Part shown: positions 10,186 through 23,114 of the stretch, one piece after another | Layout of the letters: every line of letters begins with the position of its first letter | How positions within the stretch are numbered: position 1 is the first letter of the stretch | Source: Vitis vinifera | Taxonomy: Eukaryota; Streptophyta; Magnoliopsida; Vitales; Vitaceae | Length of the DNA: 64,000 nt | Reading direction: 5' to 3' | Assembly: GCF_030704535.1 (NCBI RefSeq) | Contig: NC_081822.1 | Span: forward strand, 7,854,501-7,918,500 | Translations under genes and position numbers: made by a program | The notes under the pieces: model-generated | What the model saw: only the letters and a program-made list of their open reading frames with translations | What the model was told of the DNA's origin: nothing | The model's database searches: none

Positions 10186-13100
10186 CCTGCTCTGTTTATC
10201 TGTGTTGCCCAAAGTGGGGGACGATCGAAAAGATAAAAGAGTCGAGAGAGAGGGATAGCGGAGAGACGAGTAGGTGAATTTTGCGGTTGGGATGTGACTT
10301 GTTACTTGTCAGTCAGTCAGTCTCTCAATCCTAGCCCATACATATTTCTTGTTGGGCTTATTAGTTGTTATGGCCTATGGGCAATATTCATGACCCCATT
10401 ATTCCAAGTTTCTTTGGGGTATTATCGTATTTTACCTGACTGTAACAGTAAGTTTGGATTTTGGCTAGTTATTTTACCTGCATTGCTTACCATAATGCTT
10501 GGGATTCTTGCGTCTTCTAAGAAAGACAAATAAATACAGCTGATTATGATTCACCTATGGGACTGGGCTCACCCAACTTGTAATGGCTTCCGCAGTCCGC
10601 AATAATTTTAGACATGTTTATGTTTATTTTTGTTTTCTTTCTTTACTTTGATCGATATTATTGAGATGTGCCTTTCATTCTCAAGACAGTGTATGCCACC
10701 TGGACTCGTCACCGGTAAGATAATAGGTGTGATTTGAAATTTGAAGTTAATGATGATCTACATTGCCATGTTTAACAATTAAATCACACGCTCAAAATTA
10801 CTTTTCAGCACTCCAACAATATACAACTCAGTGTTCAATTCCAACACATAATTCAACAAATTCTCGAGTAATCATTCCAACGACGACACTCTCCTACTAA
10901 GAGTTACCCTAGAGTCATCAACATTCTTCTACTAATCAAGTTGAAGGAATCTGTTTTCAACATAAAAAAAAAATTACTGGTTTTAAGACCATAGAATCAA
11001 TCTACCACTGACACAAAATGGGTAAAAAGTGATTTTACCTGAACAAGTTTCTTGACCCACTTTCCTAGCACACTTCCAATCTCAAATCTTTTAAGCCTTT
11101 GACCTTTTCAAGTTGGACACACCTCCAAATCCCTCCAACGTCATGCCTTGAGCCTTATCCTTATAGTCTCATCAAGGAACAGTCGGATTTTACACTCCAA
11201 TAATAAGGTAAAGTAGAAAGAATTTATGGATTGCTTTAAAAAACAACTAATTATTTCCCAATCAAAAAGTATTGTTTTTTATTATTGAAAAACAACTAAG
11301 TAGGTTTTTGTTTTTTCTTTTTAAATAAAGGTTAAGAGGAATAATTTAGATTGAAGATTTTATACCAATGAATTAGGTCATAAGAAATCAAGGTATATAC
11401 ATATGCATCTATTACTTAGTATACGATTCAAATGATGATACAAAACTAAAGTTAATTATATAAATTTAGAGTGAATTATTTCAATCAAAATAAATTATGT
11501 GATTTTGGAATGCATGACATTAATAAGCTCTAAATTATGTGATTAGGTGTTGTAGCCATTGTCACTCAATACTAACTTTACAACCCTTAAAAGAACTCCC
11601 AATACACTTGTCACAATCGTCTTACACATGCCCTCTTGATTTTCACAAGTGAAGGTGACAATCAGTAGTCAGGAACTCTAGTTAGCTAAGGCAAAACTTG
11701 GGAGTCTCATAGCTTAGAGATATCTATATGAATAAGGCCAATAATCAGAACTTGGGAGGATTACACATTTCTTAATTGAGAAGAGGGTCCCTTTGTGCTT
11801 ATGTTCAGAAGATAGCTGGGAGTGGGAAGAAATTTCTTAATTAGGTTATTGCTAAATGAGAATAACTTAACCCAAATTTCCTTGAATGAATTTTCCTTTA
11901 ACAGGACAAATTCTTTGATATTGGTGACTAGACTGTTACACAACTTCGATTAACCGGGTTGGGGCAATGGATTATAACTGTACCTCTCCTTCCTAGCTGC
12001 TCATTGCACCTACTGAAGAATGCCTAGCTTTGACCAAAGAGTTCCTCTTTGACTGTCAAGCTCAGATTTTAACAAGTCGAGGAGGAAGGGTGACACTAAC
12101 TAGGAAAGAGAGATCATTTACCTCGTTCATCGTTGGCTTTGGTCTTATATCCCCTCCTTCAAACGTTGATTAGTTGGAGGAGGGAGGGATGTGGACTGTT
12201 CCGTGTGAATCACGTGTTTGTACTTGATAGGAAGTATGATCTTCCATTAGATGGGTAGTGGACAGTATTTACATTGTGTGAACAAATATTGTTGACGACA
12301 TGCTACTCTATGAAACAAGAGTGCAAATGTAATGCGTGTGCGCATCATGCTTGAAAGACCGTGAGCGATACAATGCTAAACAGGAATGGACACTGTGTGC
12401 TGGCTCCGTCCTACTCATGGAACCGAACACTCGTAGTGTCAAAAGACACATGTTTTGTATAGACTCGAGCCCTTCATGTAACATGGTAAAATAATATATA
12501 AGTGTTACCACCAAATTCTTGCAAGTAACTCCTCAATTTAAGGGATGTGATATCTTTCCTGTGAAACTTATCCTCCATTCAAAGTTTCTTTACATCTCAT
12601 AATTGGCAGGGGACAAGGTGATCGGAGGTTTTTAAAATTTTATTACTTTTTGTAAGGTACTGTCTAATTAAAGGAGTGATCGGAGGTCCTCGCTCTACTT
12701 TTTCCTCTTCATTTTATTTCTTTAATAGGAAGATGATGTGACTTTAATGTAAATTACAAGGTCTACAGCTGTTGGTTGTATCGTATATATGGGTGTGCTG
12801 GCGGCTGGAATCAAGCATAGGGAGGCGGCCTGGGCTCTATTTAAAATTTCAAATGCCTAACCTACAAGGCTTCCGCCAGTCAGCGTTGATTGTGGTGTGG
12901 CCTAACCCAGAAATGGACGCAACGAAGGCTGTCGCTATGCGTTACATACACATTCAACACCCACAATTCAACTAATCTTCAAACTATTTTTCATTGATGG
13001 TTCAGTGATAAAAATATTAAAAAATGCATAAGAATCATGACGCCCAAAAGAAATTTTTTTTTTTTTGATGAACAAGAAAAGCTATGGGCCTACCTCAGGC

Positions 13101-14200
13101 CTTGTTTTCAATGATTCCATCTTGACAGAGAGTATGTTTAAGGGCCATGACCCATCCCTTGCATGATTTGCTCTTTTACCTTTTGGGCATTTCTTATTTG
13201 AGGCCCATTTCAGTTTCTTCACTCCATTGTTAACTCTTCACACATCACTCAGCTATTCTTCAACACCTGTTATATGCTCCCAACAATGAAGGAAAATTTC
13301 CAAGTTGTTCACTAGCATATTTGATTAATTAGTGATATTTATGAGGGGTGAATTCTAGAATTTACACAGGGCTTCCTAATCAACTTTAACTCTGAAGTGT
13401 AAAGTTTAACCCATCCAAACAAAAAGACTCAAAAGTATACAAGTTTTGTCTCTAGTGGTGGCTTGGTGCAAATCTACCTAACCCTAAGCCCACCACAGTT
13501 GTTTGTTTACACATTTTAGGAGGCACAATTCCACTTCCACTTTGCACCACCACCCACTGTAAATGTAACACAAAAATTATAATGATGGCTGCATTTGCCC
13601 ACCTGTTTGATCTTCATGTCCACAGAAGATGTTAAAACAGCGACTATTCATTCAAAATTCTATTAATGAAGTGGACAATTCAAAATCATGGCTGCTTTTT
13701 CATTAAATTTATTCCGGAGTTGGTTTAATTTTGAAATCCAGCGACATGAGAGAGGCTGGTTGAGGTTCCGTACGGCATTCTTCATGGTTGAATTGAATCA
13801 CCTCTAATCTTGTGCGAACGAAAAAAAGTTGAAATTCTACATCTGAAAAGTAGATCAAATTCAAAAGAAAAAGGGGGGCAGCATCACGGGCAACAATAAT
13901 GTAATAAAAGTAATGGAAGGTACTAGTTTACTAGTTTTTTTTATTCAAATTCTTTAATTTTCTTTCCCTTTCTTCATTTCAAATTCTTTCCTAATTGTAT
14001 GTACACCAAGACAATACTCCCAAATGAAATTAGTTGGTTAAAATTTAAGAGCGAGACGAGGGAAAGTTAGAATCACATGCCTTAAAATGTTCCTCCATAT
14101 GTTACATTTGATGCATGATTTTCTGGGTTTTACATAGGCATAGAGCATGATCACGGGAAAGGACAGGACATGCTGGTGGATAATGGAGAACCCAGTTGAC
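10186..14200. other. Intergenic region, no gene seen
   Basis: Upstream of the reductase gene (about 10186-10300) there is a purine-rich leader that probably holds its 5' UTR and promoter. From 10300 to 14200 I find only short chance ORFs, A/T runs and unclassified sequence. A CACGTG core occurs near 12211, too far from a gene start to interpret. The right part is the 3' flank of the ARM/TPR gene. Confidence 0.5.
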
Positions 14201-16330
14201 CTAGGTCGAGGGAGGCACGACAGCCTTGTTTCTTAGCATTGCCCTTTCCAGCTTTCTCTTACTCTCACCCTTTCCGATCAAAGGTTCTTCTATAATGGTG
14301 GACAGACCTGAAAAAGTCACACCCAAAAAAAAGGTGATTGACATGCACATATCTTAAAAGTTGTATATGGAACTTGGTCACAGGGCACGCCATGTTTGAC
14401 GGTTTGAGAAAGAAAGAGGGAGAGAGAGAGAGCCCTCCATTTGAATTTCAAAATTTTCCCAATCAAATAACGTTTTCTTACTGTTATTAGGGTACTTACC
14501 AGATTTGAAATTTTTGTTCTCCATCATGGTCCTCATCATGTCATCCAGTTGCTGCTCGTCATTGCCACCCTCATCCTCATCGTCCGATTCTTGTACTTTG
14601 TTAGGTTGTGTGCTTGATAACTTTGACCGAGCAGTGGAAAATAGCCACGTGGCTTCCATTTGTTTGCTGATCATACGGGCTGCGAAGTAAGGGACCTTGA
14701 CACGCTTGGTGGTCTCAGAGTTGATGCAGCCATTGATGAACATTATGCAGTCCATCAAGCTCTCTTTAGCCAACCCTTTCATGTCATAAGCCTGTGATCT
14801 TCTCCAGAGGCTTTTGCCGTGAGAGTTTGGAGGTATGGAGAGGCTAAGAGCTCGCGTTGCGTCTCTAATGACTGCATCTGGGTCTCCCAGCAGCAAATGA
14901 CATTGGGCCCTGTTGCTGTAAAGTACAACTCTCTCTTTTCTCATCCTTGATGGACACAACTCCAGAGCTTCACTGTACTTGACTATAGCTTCTTCAACCT
15001 CTCCTAACCAGCACCTCTGGTTTCCTTGTTGTTTTATCAGACTAATTAGGACCTTTCTCTCTTCTACTTTTTCGTTAGACATCATTCTCTCTCTCCTCTT
15101 CCTCTCTAACTTCAAAACCCATATTTCTTCCAGTGCTCTTTGAACAACTTTGTTGTTCTTCAGCTTTGATCTGGTTTGATTATAATCTAGGAGGAGGGTT
15201 CTTGTGATTGCTTCACCCACGTATGATCTTCCTCCTAGGCTTCTCAGTTCAACTAAGTCAACAAGAAACAAGATGGCAATCTCCATAACTTTGTACCTTG
15301 TATCTTGGTCTCTGAGAAGCAAAAGAAGACAATCGACACCCACATACTGCCAATCATCTGAAGATCTCGAGAGATTGCAGAGGCTTTCCACAACTTCTCT
15401 AGATTCTGCAATGCTTTTTCTTCCAGTTTTATGGTAACACAGAATTCTAATGAGTCCCACCCCTGCAGGTGAAGTGTGATTTACCAATCCGCCCCACATT
15501 TGACACAAATCCTTCAAAAACTCTTGCCTGCAGATGAGATTTATGGCCCTCTCTTTGTAGGCAAAGCAATTTAGAAGATAGAGAGACCAGCATTGAAGTT
15601 GGCTAGCCCACTCCTCCGCCTTCCGATTCTCCATCTCCATCCCTCCAATGCCTCTTGTAAGCAAGTCGCCGTGATACTTCAACCTCGCCTTCTCATCATT
15701 CACCCCAACAAACTCTGCATACACCACCTCAAGGCAGGTAGAAGCCAACTGCATGGCTAACTCCACCACCTCTTTTTCGTATTCCGCTACTGCTTCGAAG
15801 GTTCTTTCATAGCTAGCTAGATGACCCAGTGCTCGAACCGCCACTCTTTGCTCGACCCAGGTGAGCTTTCCTCTCAGAAGCTCCATCAAAGGTGGAATCA
15901 CACCTGATTCCACAGCTTTCTCTGCGAACTCGACCTTGTTCATGGTGTAAGAACCAATAACATGAGCTGCGTAATAGGGAATATAAACGTTTTGATATCT
16001 GAGAAGCCAATCCTTGTCAGTGATGGATCGGCTAATCAAACTCGCCATACAGTGGAAGATGCCGAGAGAAGGAAATTCAGGATCATCTGGTTGAGTCATG
16101 GCTATGTTGAAGAGACCACTCAGCACCAAAACATGCTCTTGATCATCCGTGAGGGGAATCTCCTTGAAGCAATTCTTGATTCCAACTCTCCTAACAGATG
16201 AGTCTGGTTCCTTCATGATACAGAAAAAACAAGAAGGATTGGTGCAAGCCATGCCCATTGTGGGAGAAACGGTTGGGGTAGTGGTGGTGGCAGTCACTTT
16301 CTCCTTTTTCTTAAGAGAATATATGGCCAT
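14201..16330 (-). CDS. ARM/TPR repeat protein, 2 exons
   Basis: Exons are 16330-14500 and 14307-14201 (GT-AG, phase 1), giving 645 residues. The first exon starts MAIYSLKKKEKV; a cysteine cluster (CTNPSCFFC) lies near residue 30. The N-terminal two thirds are helical, with armadillo-like units (for example AVESGVIPPLMELLRGKLTW and AVRALGHLASYE). Residues of about 430-545 form TPR-like helices (KQQGNQRCWLGEVEEAIVKY, VVLYSNRAQCHLLLGDP, SLWRRSQAYDMKGL). An acidic segment (ESDDEDEGGNDEQQ) follows, then the spliced tail GLSTIIEEPLIGKGESKRKL. Plant proteins of this architecture are annotated as ARM-repeat/TPR-like superfamily members; their molecular role is not established to my knowledge, though the fold implies protein binding. 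If the intron is retained, the ORF runs on to 14378, giving a different C terminus of similar length. A TATA-like box lies about 60 bases upstream. Confidence 0.9.
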
Positions 16331-16385
16331 GGGTGAATGAAAAAAGATGGATTGAGTGTCTTGGATATGGATAGAAGTTTGAGGC

Positions 16386-16396
16386 TTTATATATAA
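16386..16396 (-). promoter_or_regulatory. Probable TATA box of the ARM/TPR gene
   Basis: On the minus strand TTATATATAAA lies about 56-66 bases ahead of the start codon at 16330, a normal position for a plant TATA box with a short leader. Confidence 0.55.
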
Positions 16397-17149
16397 AAGA
16401 TCTCAATGGTGGAAAGATTTGGAGGCAAGCGGAGTGGTGTCTTGTACACTTAGCGGCGCACGACCACGTTTTATAACCATGAAAATCTATAGTGTGCGCC
16501 TTATATTTCTAGGATGGTGGAGTCATGAACAAGTCTCTTTAAAGACTAAAGGAAAATAATTAGCTCAAATTTACATAAACAAAGACTTTGTGATACACGG
16601 GATATTATTGTGCTGGCTGAAATAGATTACCATATTCTTTATGGTGATAAGGCATGAGATAAAACTTGGAAACCTCTGCTCCATGCAAAACCGTGATGAT
16701 GAAGAATGGAAGATGAACTGTGTTTCATTGTTTTCTTCCGAATTGTCTCATGTTTGTTTCTTTTAACGACCGAGTGCTGGAAAAAGCAAGTGGTCCTCAC
16801 CACTCACCACTAGTCATGTTAACCTCGACATTTTTCCGGGTTGAATTCTTGTTTCGGAAGCGCCTTTCCAGTTTCCACTTGCCTTTTATATTTCTCACTG
16901 TTCCACTTTATTTTTCCTTTCTGCTCCAGAAACCGTTTTTTTATGTTACCTGACCAAGGATCACTATCACGTAAGCAAGATATATAGCAAAATCTCTGGA
17001 ATCTCTTGAAATTATTATTAATCTGCCTGAAACAACTAATCCCCCATCCAATGTCAGACTTTGCTGTGTTTTGTCATGATGTTGTCTGGAATCTATCTTC
17101 TCCATTTAATCAATTGCTACTCATCCATCACTAGAAGCTCTTCCCAACA

Positions 17150-17216
<67 letters not shown>

Positions 17217-20200
17217 CAGAACAGGGTCATATAACTTGATCAATGGTTCCTAAATTTCCAATGTACAGTCCACTCTTGGCATTATTGCTTTGGGGCTGTA
17301 AACATTCAGGTTTTACAGAGATCGTGGCAAAGAGCAGAACACCAAATCATGTTTAACCCTTAGAACTCCCTCCACCACTGATCACACACTACTCACTACT
17401 CACTACTCAGTCTGAGAGTGCTAGTGTAATGTGGGTCTAAAAGTGGAAGCACAGCCTGAAAATCTATGATGCATCAAGGGTCTGGAAATAAAAGGGAGGG
17501 TGACTATAAATGGATAAAAACTGAGGATTCTTATAGCATCAGGTGTGAGAATTGTTAATGCAATGTGCTTACAGAGGAATTGACAAAAGAGGTGAGGGAC
17601 CACAGCCTAAAAATGGGGTATTGTCTCTTGCAAAACACTGTTAAAATGCGGTCCATCTTCACTCACAATTAGCGAAGCCAAGAAGAGAAGCCAGAAATGG
17701 ATTAAAAACAGTAATAGTACAAGTTGGGGGAGGTCTCAAGAATATGCGGCTACTATATAAACATACTATATTTAGATTAAACACATAAAAAGCAGATTTG
17801 CAGTTTTTAATCAGCATTTAGTAATGCTAATTGGGATTAATAATCTTCCTCTGCCTGAGACTGCTGTACACTTCCCAGTATTATTATCATGATGGTTGGT
17901 GTGGTCATTACGGTGTAGTTCCTACCTGGATATCTACTGTGTTGGGATGCATATCTTCCTCTTGTTTATTGCATGCCCATACAGGCGGCGTGGACAATGA
18001 CTACGTCGATTTGCTAAGCTAATGATGGAGGCTCGATACACAATCTGGTCACACTAAACTATGTGAAACCTGAGAAAATGAATGTTCTGTTCAGCGCCTT
18101 TAATTTGAATGTTCAAATGCTTTCCTCCTCAATTAAACTTCTTAAACTGTTTAAGAAGCTTCAGTTGATTGGCTCCTAAGTTTCCAATAAGAAGCCTGGC
18201 ATACACATTTCTTGAAAATGCTAACTAGGCCCAGGCTCTGGATGGAATCACAGAAAGATGACTAGTGAGGGTAAGTTTGCACTTGGTGTGTAAACCATTC
18301 AAAACCTAAAGGATATATATCCAGTTCTGTGTAAAAGTTTCAGATATATATATTACTTCATCCATTCTTATGAAAAGAGTGTCCACATTTTCCTTAATTC
18401 CATTCCATCCCTGCAAAATTCCACCTTCATCAGTGCTCATTTATTGGTAGAAATGTCCTGGTGCCAAACCAATAAGCGCAAAATATAGAGGAAATCTATG
18501 ACCAGAGACTCTTACCTCCTAGTTGAGCTCAGAAACCCAGTGCCAAGATAGAAAATTAGCACCATTGCAAATTGTTGTATCTATTAATTTCATACATGGT
18601 GGCCCTATGCCATTGATACAAACTCACAAATACAGGGCAGCATGCATGCCCTGCATCCTTAAACCAAAAGTTTCCCCACCCTACAAGAGAGAAAAGCTAT
18701 GCAAGATAACTACATTACAACCAATAGAGCCAAGGAAATATTTTCTTCAACTAAACAAATAGCAAACAAACAAAATGCAAAAAGTTGCATATTTTTTTCC
18801 CCTTTTATCTGAGTTGCAACTTGTATGTTAGAATACAAACAGAGCACCTATCCAAACACAAGGCAGAGAACCAGGTTTTTCTATTAAAAAATTCCAATCT
18901 GACCAATATGTCGTGTGCAAACTGTATAGGTCTCTTAGAAATCTTTGCAGGCGGCTTCACATGGTTATTTTGATTCCCTCATTCTAAACCACTAGTGCCA
19001 CTATTTATTCCTGCACAATCTGGCCAGGATCACATCCATGTGAGATCCACTTAGATTTCAAGTGTTTGTCACTTCATGAATACTGATTCACCTGAAGTAT
19101 TTTAATCTTTTAATAATCTGTCTCTGATCTTGAAAATTAAGTTGCATCTCAAAAGAAAACTTATGCTTGAAAGATCATTGAGCTTGGTTTCCAGTTCTGC
19201 AATCTCTTAATGACCCCTTTCTTTCTTACGATCCAAGTTTGTGTTGCTTCTTCTGCTGTCAAATCAGAAACCATCCTGTATTTTTCACTTCCTGGATCAT
19301 TGCATTTATTGTATCCCTGGATTTCTGATTTTCCAACTCAGTCATTTTTAATTACCTTGATTTTGGTTTTTGTTTTATATAGATGTGAATTTGTGTCAAA
19401 TTAATGGATATTGCAACAAAGACACAGACCATATTTACAAGCATGCAAAATATTCATGGCACTAAATATCCTTAACCCAGTTCAAACAAAGCTGGTACTT
19501 GGACAGGAGTTGGAATAATTGTAAAAAGATTAAATTAAACTACGGACAAATTACTCTGAAAATTGAACGTTCAAGAATGTCCTGAAGATTGACAGGGACA
19601 AATTGTTTTGCTAGGCTCATCCACCTTCAAGAGGGCCCATCTAGTACTGGTAGCTGAAACCATTGATTAAGACATCCGACCTTTCAATTGAACACCCTAG
19701 GGAGGCAGCGCCATTACCATGATAGCTGATGGGAACCCGCAAATTATTGGGGAATTCTCTAATACTCAAATTATACGCCCTAGTGATATTTCCCAAACAA
19801 GCACTGATCAAACCAAAGAATGGATTTGATCCAATAGAAAATTTTTAAAAAAAATTCTAGGATGGATGGGGTGGATACCCGGGAACCAATATGTGGCCGC
19901 CAGCATTGGCCACAGATGGGATGAGGGTAAAGGACCACTTCACCTCAGTTTTCACCTATCATCTGTGTCACAATCTTGTATCCCCAGAAACGAAGAAGAT
20001 CAAAAACCAAAACCCATATATAATCCTACATATAATGCCAATGATAAGGAGGCATTGAAGGGTGGACACAGAAGTCTATTCAAATTTAAGGAGGAAGAAG
20101 GCGAATGCATATAAGCACATATCATGCCTCACAACAGAAAGCCCATTCGAAAGACCAGTGGGGCTACAGAACCATAGTTGTGCATGACCCTTGTGTGGTG

Positions 20201-20886
20201 CTGGGGAGAGAGGTTATCCACTTCCCCAAAATTTCTTCTCTGGAACCCAGAGACCCCCCCTACCATCAAAGCAAAGAAATGTTGCATGTCCAACACCACC
20301 AAACATTTAAATTACTTCTACCCACTCTCTTATCTTTGCTATGATAGGAACAAACTGCTCAGGACTCACATCAAGGCTCAAACAAACTGCTCATTACCAT
20401 TTAATGTGACACTGATATGCAATCAGCCATGCTTGTCACTGAAGGCCTTCACAACAGATTTTACAAAAATAAAATAAAATAGGACAAAAGATATAACAAT
20501 TCTCATGTGACACAAGTAAATGCTTTCGAAGAAAAGATTCATAAAATCATTATAAAGGATAAGCAACTGATGTCATGGTTTAAACACATCCATACAAGGA
20601 AGGTAGGACAGGAAAAGAAAGGAAAGAAAAACAAGAACCTTCATTGGCTCAATGATGCACAGCTAGATTAGTTGGTGTAGTCTGTGGGAGGTCATACTCA
20701 AGTCTCCTTCTGAGCTCGAATATTATCGGGCTCTATTTACAGATTCAGAGAGGCATGAATCCAACCCAAAATTTGTCAAACAAGAAGGTCCCTACCTTAC
20801 CAATTTACCCTCTAAATTCTCAGTCCATAAATACCAACTACCTAGCTTATCTGTATGAACAATTTGCCAGAAATCCTATCCCTTCC
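16397..20886. other. Intergenic region, mostly featureless
   Basis: Apart from the CT/AT microsatellite at 17154-17212 I see no gene, RNA or clear transposon. ORFs here are short and lack family features. The stretch just left of 20886 is the 3' flank of the DUF620 gene. Confidence 0.5.
17154..17212. repeat. Compound microsatellite (TC)n-(TA)n
   Basis: About 14 TC units run straight into about 15 TA units. Compound dinucleotide repeats like this are usually polymorphic between cultivars. Confidence 0.95.
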
Positions 20887-23057
20887 TTAAACATCCATCT
20901 TCCAGATTATCTTATTGACATTGCTTTCATGCGACTTCTCCAGTGCTGCAACTTTGGCTCGATAAGCAGCAGCCGCTGCTGCGGCCACAGCAGTCTTTAC
21001 TCTCTCACCCTGAGGGAATTCACAAGACTCACTGACAGAACCAAATCTTAGTTCAGCTGGTGGAATAAAACAATCTAGTGATAAGCCCGGAACATTGAAT
21101 GCCACTTCCTCGATGCTCCATGCTTCTTCCATCTTAGTCTTAGTGTGGCTCATTGCAGTTTCTCCAAATCTGAAAAGGGTTACTACTGAACGCCCTGAGT
21201 GAGCAATCATAATTCCTTCTACCGGCCTGTAATCATCAAGGAATGAATTGATAGTAGTTTCCCAGTATGCAGCATCGCCTCCATTAGTTTGGATGCGAGT
21301 TAAATGGGAGTCTTCCAAATGAACAAGAAGTCCTGTTTTCTGGCTGAAGTAACCCAACAAAACATGTCTTATGATCTCTGCTGGCCCTTCACTCCTTGCT
21401 TTCAGTGTCACAGGATCTGCACACAGCTTGAGGATGAAGCAATCGTCACCATTGATTCTCTTCTCTCCAATGCATCTTGCATTGGTAAACATGCTTGCAG
21501 TGGTCCTCGGGTCAAGACCCTATAGAAAGAATGGATGCAAAATTATTAAAACACAATAAGCAAGACAATGACAAAGCATCATCAGATTCCAATGTACAGG
21601 AAAATTCACCTGAAGTGCTCGCCGTAAAGGCCTAACAGGCCCTTTTGCAGCGTGTGCACCGAGCCATGGTGTGTGCCTCCACACAAGATTCCCATTGGAA
21701 CCAGCATGAACCTTGCTACCACCAAGTGCAAGCTCTACATACCACATGTCTGGATTCATCTGCCACAGCACAAACCCACCCTCGGCAGCTTTGGAGGAAT
21801 TCCGGGTTTTTATGACTTTGTTAGCCGTCTCAAACTCAGCAGCTAACATCTTCACTTTTCCCATAGCATAAGCATTGTGGATGGAGCTTTGAAGCTTTTG
21901 CCCACCTGAAGCTGCTGTATATTGCTGTAATATGTACTGAGCAGATGAAGTTTCCTGCAACAACCCCACATAAGAGAAAAAAAAATGTATGAAGTCATTT
22001 TTAGAAGGGATTTAAGTTAATTCAAAAGTGGACCAAATACAGATTACTGAGTTGATCTTTCTATTTCCTTTCTTCCTTATGGGATTTAATAAATATGAGG
22101 AGAATAACTCCTAACACTCTAGATTACCCAAAAAGAAGAGAAAAGAAAAGATAAGAAAAAAAGATCAGCCATGGTAACTCACATTATGCTGTTGCAGATA
22201 CCATTGGCATCAATTTATCACTGGTAACTGTAAATCGCAAACAACAAGACTCTAAAAGAAAGTTCTAAAACTTCCTTTTTCTCTACAATAACTAGCAATG
22301 AATTGCAGAACAACCAAATTGAACGCATTGCCAGAAGTGTGAAGACAACAGGCAAAAGTGTATGCATGACAGATGGTAATGTACCTATTTTCATGAAACA
22401 ATCAACATCCTATTTTTCACATAACAATTAGACCACCAAAAATATGTCCAGAAAAGAGAGGGAAAAAAAATGTGGTTGCAGGTGGCTCATTCAAGTGGAA
22501 AAGAAATTCATAAGAATTTTTTTTTTTTGTTTTTTTATAGGAACATCAAACTATAATAAGAGACATGCACAGATATCTAAAGGAAATGCAAAGAAAAATT
22601 TAGCACTGCGGTAAGAGAGACTAACAATGGGGGTATTTTTTATGCTGAGATGAGGCAAAGGGTCGGTGGAGCTAACGTGAACCGGAGCAAGGGGTGCACC
22701 CATGACCCCCAGCAGCAACCGCAGATCATCGGACCCTTTGTAAGCAGATGACGAAACCGATGGAGCCCTGGACAGCTGACCCTTCATCCACTGCCCCCAC
22801 CCTCCTTCAACTCTTGAATCTCCACACTCCGACCCCTCCGGATCCGGCCCTTCCATCAATGGGGACAGTGTCTCCACCGGCCTCAGATTCCCGGATCTCC
22901 CAATCAACAGATCCGGCTGCGGCACTTGGTTCTGCTTCTTACTCCTCCGCCGCAGGCGCGACATGGGTGACTCACACCTCGCTCTCGACCTCCCTGGCGA
23001 CAAGCCTCTCACCACTTCTTGCTTCAGTGCCGAGAAGAACCCTTGTTTTCTCTCCAT
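20887..23057 (-). CDS. DUF620 family protein, 3 exons
   Basis: Exons are 23057-22626, 21954-21610 and 21519-20887, all phase 0 and GT-AG, giving 469 residues. I chose the ATG that gives MERKQGFFSALKQEVVRGLS because this basic N terminus is typical of the family; an earlier in-frame ATG at 23093 would add a non-conserved leader. The N-terminal third is rich in S, P and R. Then come GGWGQWMKGQLSRAPSVS, LRLLLGVMGAPLAPVHVS and SAQYILQQYTAASGGQKLQ, which lead into the DUF620 domain (AYAMGKVKMLAAEFETA, WRHTPWLGAHAAKGPVRPLR, GLDPRTTASMF, FRFGETAMSHTKTKMEE, IEEVAFNVPGLSLDCFIPP). The C terminus carries an alanine run (AVAAAAAAAYRAKVAALEK). The biochemical function of DUF620 is unknown to me. No signal peptide or membrane segment is visible. 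Confidence 0.93.
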
Positions 23058-23108
23058 TTTCGCCTCCAGCCACAAACCCAAACAGAGATTCAACCTCCAA
23101 TAAAGCCC

Positions 23109-23114
23109 TATATA
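23109..23114 (-). promoter_or_regulatory. Possible TATA box of the DUF620 gene
   Basis: TATATA within GGCTATATAGGG on the minus strand, about 52 bases upstream of the chosen start. If used, the leader is very short and the upstream in-frame ATG at 23093 would be near or outside the transcript, which favours the chosen start. Confidence 0.4.
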
